Below, one piece after another: positions 22,560-33,520 of a DNA stretch of 64,000 bases. This DNA comes from Bos javanicus (taxonomy: Eukaryota > Chordata > Mammalia > Artiodactyla > Bovidae), in assembly GCF_032452875.1 (NCBI RefSeq), contig NC_083873.1, positions 75,265,987-75,329,986 of the forward strand, read 5' to 3'. Under the pieces are notes generated by a model. It searched no databases and was not told the origin of the DNA. It worked only from the letters and a program-made list of their open reading frames with translations. Each line of letters starts with the position of its first letter. Within the stretch, counting starts at the first letter, position 1. A program made the position numbers and the translations under genes.

Positions 22560-23030
22560 AGCCATTAGTGTTCCAGGAAAAGAAAAAGGAGAAATATTCA
22601 AATAAAAAATTGAAAAAAGAATGGTTGAAAACTTTGTAGATCTGTTAATGTCTGAAGACATTCTAGATTTGTTAATCTCCTAAGTCTACAGATAGGAAGC
22701 TTAGTACAATCAAAATAATGATCATAATAAATAAATTCAAAGAAATAAATAACCAGAAAATAAGAATCATTTTTTTTAAAACCAGAGAAAAAGAAAAATC
22801 TTAAACCAGCCAGCAAGAAAAGATGCATAATCTACAGGGTAGTAACAAGTTAAATAACAGAGGATTGCTCATCAGAAGCCAAGAGTTTGGAAGGAAATAA
22901 CATTTTTCAAATGCTGAAAGAAAAAGATGGGCAACCCATAATTATCTAGTGAAAATATTCTTTAGGAATGCAGGAGAAAGACACTGTCATATGAAGAAAA
23001 ATTAAGAAAATCTCTTGCTATCAGAAAAGG
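22560..23030 (+). repeat. Ancient interspersed repeat, family uncertain
   Basis: AAAAATCTTAAACCAGCCAG, TGCTCATCAGAAGCCAAGAG and AATGCTGAAAGAAAAAGATG, followed by CATAATTATCTAGTGAAAAT, resemble in order a common mammalian L1-associated repeat. I cannot name the subfamily from sequence alone. Confidence 0.4.
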
Positions 23031-24876
23031 AAAAGATATACCCATCTGAATGCAGAGTTCCAAAGAATAGCAAGGAGAGATAAGAAAGCTTTATTCAGCA
23101 ATCAATGCAAAGAAATAGAAGAAACAATAGAATGGGAAAGACTAGAGACCTCTTCAAGAAAATTAGAGATATCAAGGAAACATTTCATGCAATGATGGGC
23201 ACAATAAAGGACAGAAATTGTATCAATCTAACAGAAGCAGAAGAGATTAAAAAGAGGTGGCAAGAATACATGGAAGACTGTACAGAAAAAGATCTTCATG
23301 ACCCAGATAATTAAGATGGTGTGATCACTCACCTAGAGCCAGACATCTTGGAATGTGAAGTCAAGTGGGTCTTAGGATGCATCACTACAAACAAAGCTAG
23401 TGAAGGTGATGGAACTCCAGTTGAGCTATTTCAAATCCTAAAAGTTGATGCTGTGAAAGTGCTGCACTCAATATGCCAGCAAATATGGAAAACTCAGCAG
23501 TGGGCACAGGACTGGAAAAGGTCAGTTTTCATTCCAATCCCAAAGAAAGGCAATGCCAAAGAATGCACAAACTACTGCACAATTGCACTCATCTCACGCT
23601 TTAGCAAAGTAATCCTCAAAATTCTCCAAACCAGGATTCAACAGTCCATGAACCACAACCTTACAGATGTTCAAGCTGTATTTAGAAAAGGCAGAGGAAC
23701 CAAAGATCAAATTGCCAACATCTGTTGGATTATTGAAAAAGCAAGAGAGTTCGAGAAAAACATCTACTTTTGCTTTATTGACTATTCCAAAGCCTTTGAC
23801 TACATGGATCACAACAAACTGTGGAAAATCCTTCAAGAGATGGGAATACCAGACCACCTGACCTGCCTGTTGAGAAATCTTTATGTAGGTCAAGAAGCAA
23901 CAGTTAGAACTGGACATGGAACAAGAGGCTAGTTCCAAATAGGAAAAGGAGTACGTCAGGGCTGTATATTGTCACCCTGCTTATTTAACTTATATGTAGA
24001 GTACATCATGATAAACACTGGGCTGGAAGAAGCACAAGCTGGAATCAAGAATGCTGGGAAAAATATCAATAACCTCAGATATGGAGATGACACCACCCTT
24101 ATGGCAGAAAGTGAAGAAGAACAAAAGAGCTTCCAGATGAAAGTGAAAGAGGAGAGTGAAAAAGTTGGCTTAAAATTCAACATTCAGAAAACTAAGATCA
24201 TGGCACCTGGACCCATCACTTCATGGCAAATATATGGGGAAACAAGGAAAACAGTGACAAACTTTATTTTGGGGAGCTCCAAAATCACTGCAGATGGTGA
24301 CTGCAGCCGTGAAATTAAAAGATGTTTGCTCCTTGGAAGGAAAGCCAAGAGCAACCTAGACAGCATATTAAAAAGCAGAGACATTACTTTCTAACAAAGG
24401 TCCATCTAGTCAAGGCTATAGTTTTTCCAATAGTCATGTATGGATGTGAGAGTTGGACTATTAAAAAAAAAAAGAAAAAAGAAAGCTGAGTGCCAAAGAA
24501 TTGATGCTTTTGAACTGTGGTGTTGGAGAGACTCTTGAGAGTCCCTTGGACTTCAAGGAGATCCAACCAGTCCATCCTAAAGGAAATCACTCCTGAATAT
24601 TCATTGGAAGGAGTGATGTTGAAGCTGAAACTCCAATACTCTGGCCATCTGACACGAAGAACTGACTCATTGGAAAAGTCCGTAATGCTGGGAAAGAATG
24701 AAGGCGGAAGGCAACGGGGACAACAGAGGATGTGATGGTTGTATGGTATCCCTGACTAGATGGACATGAGTTTGAGTAAACTCTGGCAGTTGGTGTTTGA
24801 CAGAGAGGCCTGGCGTGTTGCAGTCCATGAGGTTGCAAAGAGTCAGACGTGACTGTGACCTGAACTGAACTGAACT
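23031..24876 (+). mobile_element. BovB LINE, 1.85 kb, RT-containing, broken
   Basis: Begins upstream of the RT core (TGCAGAGTTCCAAAGAATAG). Frames at 23105-23311 and 23321-23929 carry the spacer and RT fingers/palm (NKASEGDGTPVELFQI, IPKKGNAKECTNYCTIA, RKGRGTKDQIANICWI). The next part, 23969-24391, holds the catalytic motif as YGDD instead of YADD (RYGDDTTLM). Stops or frameshifts fall near 23312, 23930 and 24392, and an A-rich expansion near 24463-24482 interrupts the C-terminal region. Ends in CCTGAACTGAACTGAAC. It is the second-longest BovB here but lacks the endonuclease. Confidence 0.95.
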
Positions 24877-25584
24877 TGCTACCAGAATTGCTGTATAATA
24901 ACTTCTAATGGAATTTCTTTAGTCATAAAGGAAGTTTAAAAGGTGGGATATATAAATGTTTATTAATGACAAACCTTGATTTAATGACTTATTTTAATTA
25001 GATTGTATCAACTGTTTTTTGTTGAGCTATGAAACTATTAGCTGTTAATTTATTCTCCAGACATTCTGGACTTCACCTAATCCATGAAATAAACAAACTT
25101 GTATTAAGTGTCTGGATATCTATAAATGCTATTAACTTTGTAAGACACAGGATTAATGTCTACCTGTCCTTCAGGTCACAAATGAACAAATTTTCTCTGG
25201 TTAATTTCCTGAAGTCTCCAAGGTATTAATAATAGTTTATATGTTTCTACATATGCTACTGCTACATGGCATTTCTCTTATTATAATACTTACCACTCTT
25301 TAAGTTACTGATTTATTATAAATTCTCTGAGGAAGGATTGTGACTATCTTTCAACATTTTATTCCTTCATCTATCAGACTACTGGCCCATAATAAACACA
25401 GAAAATAATCAAATAATAAGTATGATATAATCAGTACTTTCTTACTGTATCTTTTTTAAATACATAAATAAATTTAAGAAAGTATAAATGCTTTTTATCA
25501 CACTAAATTGCAACTTTTTAATTTTGCTCTTATGAAATCCTGAAATCATCAATTTTAAATGAAAAGAAAGTAGAGTATCTATTG
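24877..25584. other. No gene recognised
   Basis: AT-rich, probably single-copy. Confidence 0.5.
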
Positions 25585-25750
25585 AGCACTTACTGTTATA
25601 TAGATTATCTCATTGAATTCTCACAACAATTTATGAAGTTGGCTCTATTACTTTTCCTACTTTTATAAGGGAGAAAATTGAGCCACAGAGAGGTTAACTC
25701 CCTCTCCTAAGTCATAACTGGTAAGTGACTGGGCAGGGTTTGAATAAATG
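25585..25750 (-). mobile_element. MIR SINE
   Basis: Antisense MIR: GAGCACTTACTG start, CTCATTGAATTCTCACAACA, GAGCCACAGAGAGGTTAACT and TAACTGGTAAGTGACTGGGC follow the reverse complement of MIR. Ancient mammalian tRNA-derived SINE. Confidence 0.8.
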
Positions 25751-26974
25751 AAATTTTAAGAGGTAGTTCAACAATTCATTATTTTATAATTCTTTGTTTT
25801 TAGTGCATTTAAAAGATGAGATTGCTTCTAAGAAAATTACTCCTCAGTTGACATTTTCACAATTGGTTATTTTTCACATTGTCCATTTCTCCTAGGTATT
25901 ATGTTGTGTTGTTATAGATAAGTCAAGAATAGTAGTCAAGTGTATGTGATGCTTTGCCACATTTTTAAGTGTTAACAAAAATACACAATTATATGATGAC
26001 ATTCAAATGTACTTTTGGAAGTGCCAAGATTAGATTGCAAGTATGACCTTAAATAATCTTTACTATCAGCACATAGTCAAGCCATTGTATAATGTTTGAC
26101 TTTGAAAGAATCAAGTGTATAAAAATAACATTTATTTCTCACTATGTATTACATACTTTTATGAGAAGTATATGTAATTAAATTAAACTTTTATCATCCC
26201 AGAATGTAAGATAATGTTTCCCTGTTTAGTAGAGGAAAAACTGAGTACCAGAGAAAAAACTTAAGTTGTTCAACAACACAGGCAATTGTTATTTGTGAAG
26301 ACTGCATACATTTGTATGTTTGGAAGGACTTACCAAATTCCCCAGAGCATACTCACAATGAAGTTTTATTTAAATGTTACAGAATGAGAGTATACAGACA
26401 AGCACTGAGAATGTGTGAGACATCCAGGAAAAATCTCACTAAGGTCCTATGAATACATGGGCATGATTTGTCTCTGCATTAAAAAACCAGTTTTTTGGTG
26501 TGTGTCCTGATTCCTGGCTTCAGAATAGCTCAGGACACAAGTTCCCCAGAAATGGGGTCTTTTCATGCCCCTCTGACCAGCTAGTCAAACCCGGCAGTCT
26601 AACCACAGAGGTCAGGTGAAAAATACCAACCAACAAACCAGCTCTGGGTGTCACCACAGGAGTTTCGCACCTTATAAACAGCCCATTATAAATTCCATTG
26701 CCCTGATATTAGCCAAAAGTCAAGGTCAGATATGCAGGCATCCCCAGAGGTAAGGGCTAGCATTTCTATATCCAGTTGTAAATGAACATTATTGTCCACC
26801 TCATTGGAACCTAGATTTTAATCCCAGCATTCTGGTTCAAGAGACCATGCTCTTAAAATGACATTACTCAGGTAACAGGAGAAATTTACTGTTCCTTTGG
26901 CCTAATATTACTTATAAAATGTGAAAAACCCAGTCTGGGAGAGGTAAATTGATATGCTATTATTAATACATAAT
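25751..26974. other. No gene recognised; possible MIR-like remnant near 26200-26300
   Basis: AT-rich. The CCCTGTTTAGTAGAGGAAAA segment followed by CTGAGTACCAGAGA near 26220 looks like a weak antisense MIR. The rest is unassigned. Confidence 0.4.
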
Positions 26975-27085
26975 TTCATGATAATGTTAATAACTGACAT
27001 TTACATTATAAAGTAGATAATTTTATAAGTAGTCCCATTTTACAGGCAAGGAAACTGAGGCTTAGAGAAGGTATAAAATGTTATA
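26975..27085 (-). mobile_element. MIR fragment
   Basis: CCCATTTTACAGGCAAGGAA followed by ACTGAGGCTTAGAGAAGG is the core of antisense MIR. Confidence 0.75.
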
Positions 27086-27149
27086 TAACTGTTTTTAGAA
27101 GATATATCCATCTATCCATCCCCACTACTGCTTTCATGACAAGTTTAAA

Positions 27150-27380
27150 ATCTAAAGCTAGGCTGCTTGGATAGTATTCCTGGCTCAGCCCCTAACTGTT
27201 TGTGTTTTTGACCACATTTCTTTACTGTTTTGTGCATTAGTGACCCTATTTCTAAGCAGGAATAATAATGGTACATACGGGCAATATTATCTTCATTGCA
27301 AGGATCAAATGAATTGATATACAGGTGACACGTAAAACTGTGCCAGGAATACAATTAATGCTTTATCAGCATTAGCTATT
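27150..27380 (+). mobile_element. MIR SINE
   Basis: Forward MIR: CCTGGCTCAGCCCCTAACTG, then GGAATAATAATGGTACATAC, ATTGCAAGGATCAAATGAAT and AACTGTGCCAGGAATAC, ending near GCATTAGCTATTATTA. Confidence 0.8.
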
Positions 27381-27384
27381 ATTA

Positions 27385-27610
27385 CATATTCAATATATGT
27401 TTATGGAGTGTTTACAGGACCTGTTCTAGACATAGGGGATATAGTCATGAATAAACCAGACAATGTTAATCCTTTCAAAGAGTTTACATTCCAGTGGGAG
27501 AAGAGAGATAATGTCTAAACAAGTAAATATGTACCATATTAAGTGACAATAAGTACCATCAAGAAAATTAAACAGATAAATGTTTTAGAGGTCAATGAAT
27601 GAGCCTGCTG

Positions 27611-27668
<58 letters not shown>

Positions 27669-28130
27669 GTATATATATATGTGTGTGTGTGTGTACCCAT
27701 ATGAGGCCAAACCTAATAAAAACTAGGAGAGATGCAATCATCTGGGAAAGAAGATTACTGCCAGAAAACAAACTGCAGAAGTGCTGAGGCAGGCTTGCGT
27801 TTGGATAGTACAAGGGTGCAAGGAACAGCAAAGGAGGACAGTGTGGCTGATACAGCAAGAGGGCAGGGCTGGGGGAGGGCAGATCATGTAGAACTTGTTC
27901 ACCATGAGGACTTCAAGCTTTATTAAAAGTGTTTAAGCCAGATTAATAACAAAATCTGTTATATTTTAAAACAGTCTGTTGGTTCCTGTGTGTAAAACAG
28001 AGAGTATATGTGAAAAGTGGCAAGGATGAGCATGTACTCTTTGAGGAGGACAGACAATTGCTCAGGTAAGAATAGTAGATTTATATACAGGTAGGTAGTA
28101 TAAAATTGAGTGTACTGAAATGGTCACACT
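27385..28130 (+). repeat. Ancient mammalian interspersed repeat interrupted by a microsatellite
   Basis: GGACCTGTTCTAGACATAGG, GAGTTTACATTCCAGTGGGA, AAGGAACAGCAAAGGAGGAC, then GCAGATCATGTAGAACTTGT and CTTCAAGCTTTATT follow the order of a widespread old mammalian repeat whose family I cannot name with certainty. A (TA)n/(TG)n tract splits it at 27613-27695. Confidence 0.55.
27613..27695. repeat. (TA)n-(TG)n microsatellite
   Basis: Alternating TA dinucleotides with a few interruptions, passing into seven TG units at the right end. The apparent protein frames through it are low-complexity artefacts. Confidence 0.95.
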
Positions 28131-28226
28131 CAAATTTAACCGGGGTCTGTTTAACTTCAAATCCCGTGAGTCTAAGACCAGACACAGGAGAAATAGCTTT
28201 ACCTCCTAACTCTCAAGATTCCATCA

Positions 28227-29387
28227 GATCAAATCAGATTAGTCGCTCAGTCATGTCCGACTCTTTGCGACCCCATGAATCGCAGCATGCCAGGCCTCCC
28301 TGTACATCACCAACTCCTGGAGTTCACTGAGACTCACATCCATTGAGTCAGTGATGCCATCCAGCCATCTCATCCTCTGTTGTCCCCTTCTCCTCCTGCC
28401 CCCAATCCCTCCCAGCATCAGAGTCTTTTCCAATGAGTCAACTGTTCTCATGAGGTGGCCAAAGTACTGGAGTTTCAGCTTCAGCATCCTTCCTTCCAAA
28501 GAAATCCCAGGGCTGATCTGCTTCAGAATGGACTGGTTGGATCTCCTTGCAGTCCAAGGGACTCTCAAGAGTCTTCTCCAACACCATAGTTCAAAAACAT
28601 CAATTCTTCGGTGCTCAGCCTTCTTCACAGTCCAACTCTCACATCCATACATGACCACAGGAAAAACCATAGCCTTGACTAGACGAAACTTTGTTGGCAA
28701 AGTAATGTCTCTGCTTTTGAACATGCTATATAAGTTGGTCATAACTTTCCTTCCAAGGAGTAAGCGTCCTTAATTTCATGGCTGCAATCACCATCTGCAG
28801 TGATTTTGGAGCCCAGAAAAATAAAGTCTGACACTGTTTCCACTGTTTCCCCATCTATTTCCCATGAAGTGATGGGACCAGATGCCATGATCTTCGTTTT
28901 CTGAATGTTGAGCTTTAAGCCAACTTTTTCACTCTCCACGTTCACTTTCATCAAGAGGCTTTTGAGTTCCTCTTCACTTTCTGCCATAAGGGTGGTGTCA
29001 TCTGCATACCTGATGTTATTGATATTTCTCCCGGCAATCTTGATTCCAGCTTGTGCTTCTTCCAGCCCAGCGTTTCTCATGATGTACTCTGCATATAAGT
29101 TAAATAAGCAGGGTGACAATATACAGCCTTGACGAACTCCTTTTCCTATTTGGAACCAGTCTGTTGTTCCATGTCCAGTTCTAACTGTTGCCTCCTGACC
29201 TGCATATAGGTTTCTCAAGAGGCAGGTCAGGTGGTCTGGTACTCCCATCTCTTTCAGAATTTTCCACAGTTTATTGTGATCCACATAGTCAAAGACTTTG
29301 GCATGGTAAATAAAGCAGAAATAGATGTTTTTCTGGAACTCTCTTGCTTTTTCCATGATCCAGCGGATGTTGGCAATTTGATCTCTG
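28227..29387 (-). mobile_element. BovB LINE, 5'-truncated with foldback at its 5' junction
   Basis: Minus-strand BovB from a degenerate tail (ATCAAATCAGATTAGTCGC) to the RT fingers. A 200-codon frame (about 29380-28770) has YFCFIYHAKVFDYVDHNKLW, QGCILSPCLFNLYAEYIM and catalytic YADD; a frameshift near 28770 leads into 28742-28251 for the C-terminal domain (GGIGGRRRRGQQRMRWLDG). At its 5' end BovB sequence stops at 29387 and runs into a 14-bp inverted repeat. Confidence 0.95.
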
Positions 29388-29417
29388 TAACTATGGAACA
29401 AGATTCCATAGTTACAG
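29385..29417. repeat. Perfect 14-bp inverted repeat, 5-base loop
   Basis: CTGTAACTATGGAA (29385-29398), loop CAAGA, then TTCCATAGTTACAG (29404-29417). It straddles the 5' junction between BovB and flanking DNA. Confidence 0.95.
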
Positions 29418-29626
29418 CTAAACCATATCTGCTTCTCCAACTGAGGAAGGACTCTGCCGATGCTAAGCACTTTCCCCACAATGTGCTATATACTATTCTC
29501 TCTCCCAGGGTCTCAAATCATTCTGTATTCTTTTTCTGGGAAAGCTCACTCCTATTCTCTTAATTATCCTCTATACATGGATGCATTGCAAATCTGTAAC
29601 TCCGCTTGAAATTTAACATTCTCTCA

Positions 29627-29803
29627 AGGAGAAGGGGACGACAGAGGATGAGATGGCTGGATGGCATCAGTGACTCGATGGATGTGAGTCTGAGTGAACT
29701 CCGGGAGTTGGTGATGGACAGGGAGGCCTGGCATGCTGCAATTCATGGGGTCGAGAAGAGTCAGACACGACTGAGTGACTGAACTGAACTGAACTGAATT
29801 GAA
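29627..29803 (+). mobile_element. BovB 3'-terminal fragment
   Basis: Only the last 177 bp of BovB (GGAGAAGGGGACGACAGAGG to the CTGAACTGAACTGAATTGAA tail), oriented opposite to the copy 240 bp to its left. Confidence 0.9.
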
Positions 29804-30072
29804 GACTATTTATAATTTTCTATGGAAAAAAAACAGCAACAAAACTTCAGACAAAACCAAACCACCTACTTCTTTGTCTTTCAGGCATAGTAAACTCAAA
29901 ACCAAATTCAATATCTAACACTCTCTGTCTAACCTGAGTCTTCTTATTATCCAACAGGCAAACCTAAATTTATGCTTCCTCTATTCTGGTTGCTATTTCA
30001 GTGAATGTTAACAATGTTTCAAAAACAGATACCAAGGCACATTGATGACTAGAGATGAAAAGATGTTTAAGT
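29804..30072. other. No gene recognised
   Basis: AT-rich flanking DNA of the L1 insertion that follows. Confidence 0.45.
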
Positions 30073-30087
30073 TATATATTGGCTTTA
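30073..30087 (+). repeat. L1 target-site duplication, left copy
   Basis: TATATATTGGCTTTA, identical to 31614-31628 on the other side of the inverted L1. Confidence 0.95.
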
Positions 30088-31613
30088 TTTTTTTTTCTGT
30101 TTTATTTTTTTTAATTTTATTTTATTTTTAAACTTTACATAATTGTATTAATTTTGCCAAATATCAAAATGAATCCACCACAGGTATACATGTGTTCCCC
30201 ATCCTGAACCCTCCTCCCTCCTCCCTCCCCATACCATCCCTCTGGGTCGTCCCAGTGCACTAGCCCCATGCATCCAGTATCGTGCATCGAACCTGGACTG
30301 GCATCTCGTTTCATACATGATATTTTACATGTTTCAATGCCATTCTCCCAAATCTTCCCACCCTCTCCCTCTCCCACAGAGTCCATAAGACTGTTCTATA
30401 CATCAGTGTCTCTTTTGCTGTCTCGTACAAAGGGTTATTGTTACCATCTTTCTAAATTCCATATATATGCGTTAGTATACTGTAATGGTGTTTTTCCTTC
30501 TGGCTTACTTCACTCTGTATAATAGGCTCCAGTTTCATCCACCTCGTTAGAACTGATTCAAATGTATTCTTTTTAATGGCTGAGTAATATTCCATTGTGT
30601 ATATGTACCACAGCTTTCTTATCCATTCATCTGCTGATGGACATCTAGGTTGCTTCCATGTCCTGGCTATTATAAACAGTGCTGCGATGAACATTTGGGT
30701 ACACGTGTCTCTTACAAAGCCACAGTTATCAAGACAGTATGGTACTGGCACAAAGACAGAAATATAGATCAATGGAACAAAATAGAAAGCCCAGAGATAA
30801 ATCCACGCACCTATGGACACCTTATCTTTGACAAAGGAGGCAAGAATAAACAATGGATTAAAGACAATCTCTTTAACAAATGGTGCTGGGGAATCTGGTC
30901 AACCACTTGTAAAAGAATGAAACTAGAACACTTTCTAACACCATACACAAAAATAAACTCAAAGTGGATTAAAGATCTCAACGTAAGGCCAGAAACTATA
31001 AAACTCCTAGAGGAGAACATAGGCAAAACACTCTCTGACATACATCACAGCAGGATCCTCTATGACCCACCTCCCAGAATATTGGAAATAAAAGCAAAAA
31101 TAAACAAATGGGACCTAATTAACCTTAAAAGCTTCTGCACATCAAAGAAAACTATTAGCAAGGTGAAAAGACAGCCTTCAGAATGGGAGAAAATAATAGC
31201 AAATGAAGCAACTGACAAACAACTAATCTCAAAAATATACAAGCAACTCCTACAGCTCAACTCCAGAAAAATAAATGACCCAATCAAAAAATGGGCCAAA
31301 GAACTAAAGAGACATTTCTCCAAAGAAGACATACAGATGGCTAACAAACACATGAAAAGATGCTCAACATCACTCATTATCAGAGAAATGCAAATCAAAA
31401 CCACTATGAGGTACCATTTCACACCAGTCAGAATGGCTGTGATCCAAAAGTCTACAAATAATAAATGCTGGAGAGGGTGTGGAGAAAAGGGAACCCTCTT
31501 ACACTGTTGGTGGGAATGCAAACTAGTACAGCCACTATGGAGAACAGTGTGGAGATTCCTTAAAAAACTGGAAATAGAACTGCCTTATGATCCAGCAATC
31601 CCACTGCTGGGCA
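30088..31613 (-). mobile_element. Young L1 insertion with 5' inversion (twin priming)
   Basis: Minus-strand L1: poly-T/A-rich tail at 30088-30130, 3'UTR, and the end of ORF2 up to 30713 (YSAIKKNTFESV, RDTCTQMFIAALF). At 30713 the orientation flips: 30714-31613 is upstream ORF2 sequence on the plus strand, open from about 30714 (KTVWYWHKDRNIDQWNKIES) to CWRGCGEKGTLLHCWW and PYDPAIPLLGI. Compared with the copy at 3797-4672, only about 20-25 bases of L1 are missing between the two halves. Perfect 15-bp duplications flank the whole unit. The uninterrupted 300-codon inverted frame and perfect duplication argue for recent insertion. Confidence 0.96.
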
Positions 31614-31628
31614 TATATATTGGCTTTA
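31614..31628 (+). repeat. L1 target-site duplication, right copy
   Basis: TATATATTGGCTTTA, identical to 30073-30087; its first bases may overlap the L1 GGGCATA end. Confidence 0.93.
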
Positions 31629-32280
31629 AATAATCAGTAATAGCTGGCAGGATTAGAAAATGAGAAAGCACAACAGAGTTTACATCTCATATCTCTTTAA
31701 CACAAACATAATAGGAGTTCAGTGTAATTATTTCTTTATCATGCAAAGATTCCTTTAAGCAAACTGAAATTACATTGATGGTTGGAAGGGTATCTGAGCA
31801 TGTGATTTTTATTCTAAATTTTGAGTAAAATCCCACATAGCATGTTATATTACAATACAGGATAATAGTTTCAAAAATTTTTAATGTCATATATTTAATT
31901 ACAGGATATCTGTTTGTTTGAGAGACAATAAAAGTCTCTTGGGTCAGAATGGATCTTAAGGTCTCTAACTTGGAGGTTACAATTAAAAATATCTCAAACA
32001 ATGTAGGATTCTATTCTAAAACAACCCTTGACAGACTTCTAGACTCTGCATGAGCATGTTCAACAATGTAGTAATGAAGAACTCTTGTGGTGGCTAATGG
32101 ATTTTATAAATTCTAATTATTAGACAATTCTTTATTTCTTATTAAAAAGGAGTTATGGAGTTACTTGAGCAGAGAAACATAATGAAATCTGAAGTACTTA
32201 GTATGCTGTTCACACATTTTTACAAACTAAATCTAAATAGCTGCTCTACCTGCTTCATTGTTTATCTTTTAAATGAACCT
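31629..32280. other. No gene recognised
   Basis: AT-rich, probably single-copy. Confidence 0.5.
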
Positions 32281-32293
32281 AGCATCCCTTCAC

Positions 32294-32560
32294 GGAGAAG
32301 GCAATGGCACCCCACTCCAGTGTTCTTGCCTGGAAAATCCCATGGATGGAGGAGCCTGGTAGGCTGCAGTCCATGGGGTCGCGAAGAGTCCGACGACTGA
32401 GCAACTTTACTTTCACTTTTCCCTTTTATGCATTGGAGAAGGAAATGGCAACCTACTCCAGTGTTCTTGCCTGGAGAATCCCAGGGACGGGGGAGCCTGA
32501 TGGTCTGCCGTCTATGGGGTCACACAGAGTCGGACACGACTGAAGCGACTTAGCAGCAGC
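32294..32560 (+). mobile_element. Bov-A2 SINE with target duplication
   Basis: Two Bov-A monomers (GGAGAAGGCAATGGCACCCC and GGAGAAGGAAATGGCAACCT starts) joined by the CATTGGAGAAGG linker region, ending in TTAGCAGCAGC. A 13-bp duplication with one mismatch (AGCATCCYTTCAC, 32281-32293 and 32561-32573) flanks it. Confidence 0.95.
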
Positions 32561-32573
32561 AGCATCCTTTCAC

Positions 32574-33409
32574 AAGTGTAACCAGGGTAAATATCTCTAA
32601 GTCAATTTCACATTAGTTTTTCTGCTCTCTACCTGAATAAGAACAAGTTTTATCCTCACTATATCTAGTCTCTGTATCTGTAAACAAAAGATTGGTTATA
32701 ACAAAGTCCATCTCTTTTTTTTTTTTTATTTTTCTACTCCTTTATTGCCACATAAATCTGTTAACTCAATATACAACATATTGTAGAATATGAATGTTTC
32801 ACAAAGAGTGGTAAACATTTTCCAAGGTACTATCCAAATGATAACAATTCCCTTTAGTTTATGAAATAAAATCCTACCTTTTTACCATTAGCTTTATAAA
32901 AAAGAGCCAGATCTAATGTACTTCTTATATCTCCAAATTGCAGAGCCTTACTCCTGGGTCTTAATGTTAAATCCTTCTTTTTTCTTTTAGTGTGGTTTTT
33001 TTTAGAACTATATGCAATACAAAAATGGTTCAGAAAGAAATGTATTATAAAAATATATAGTTAGGAAAATCTTAATTATAAACCATTAAAAGATAATACT
33101 CACTTAAAACTCAGTGCTCATTTAACCATGAAGTTCAGTGCATTAATGGTATACTTTGTGTCATGATCTGCAAATTCATTATTGAATCATTTTCAAACTA
33201 GTATACAAAATACACAAATGCAGCCCAGAAATAACAGGTTAACATAGTCTTTCTTCAGCTGGAACTAATTCTGTGTTCAAGTTATTCTCCTTAGGGAAAA
33301 ATAAATTGAAGAATTTAATTGAGCATTTGGAATACCAAAAGAGAAAATTGATGTATTTAGGAGCAGACTGACGCAAATCACATTCCGCTGCATTAGCATC
33401 AAAGTCCAT
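32574..33409. other. No gene recognised
   Basis: AT-rich with poly-T at 32717-32728 and 32998-33004. Confidence 0.5.
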
Positions 33410-33520
33410 CTCTTAAGTAAATGGAGAGAATTAAATGAATTAATATACATAAAGTGCTTAGGACAATGCTTAGAACAAGTGATCAATTTATGCTAGGCAT
33501 TATTATTGTCATTGTTATTT
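33410..33520 (+). mobile_element. MIR fragment
   Basis: GAGAGAATTAAATGAATTAA, then AAAGTGCTTAGGACAATGCT and GGCATTATTATTGTCATTGT match the 3' half of MIR. Confidence 0.75.

Noticed and set aside
27592..27858. Tyrosine/isoleucine-rich frame through the TA array
   Set aside because: Low-complexity translation of a microsatellite.
31060..31521. 153-codon minus frame overlapping the inverted L1 segment
   Set aside because: Antisense shadow of the conserved L1 ORF2 C-terminus.
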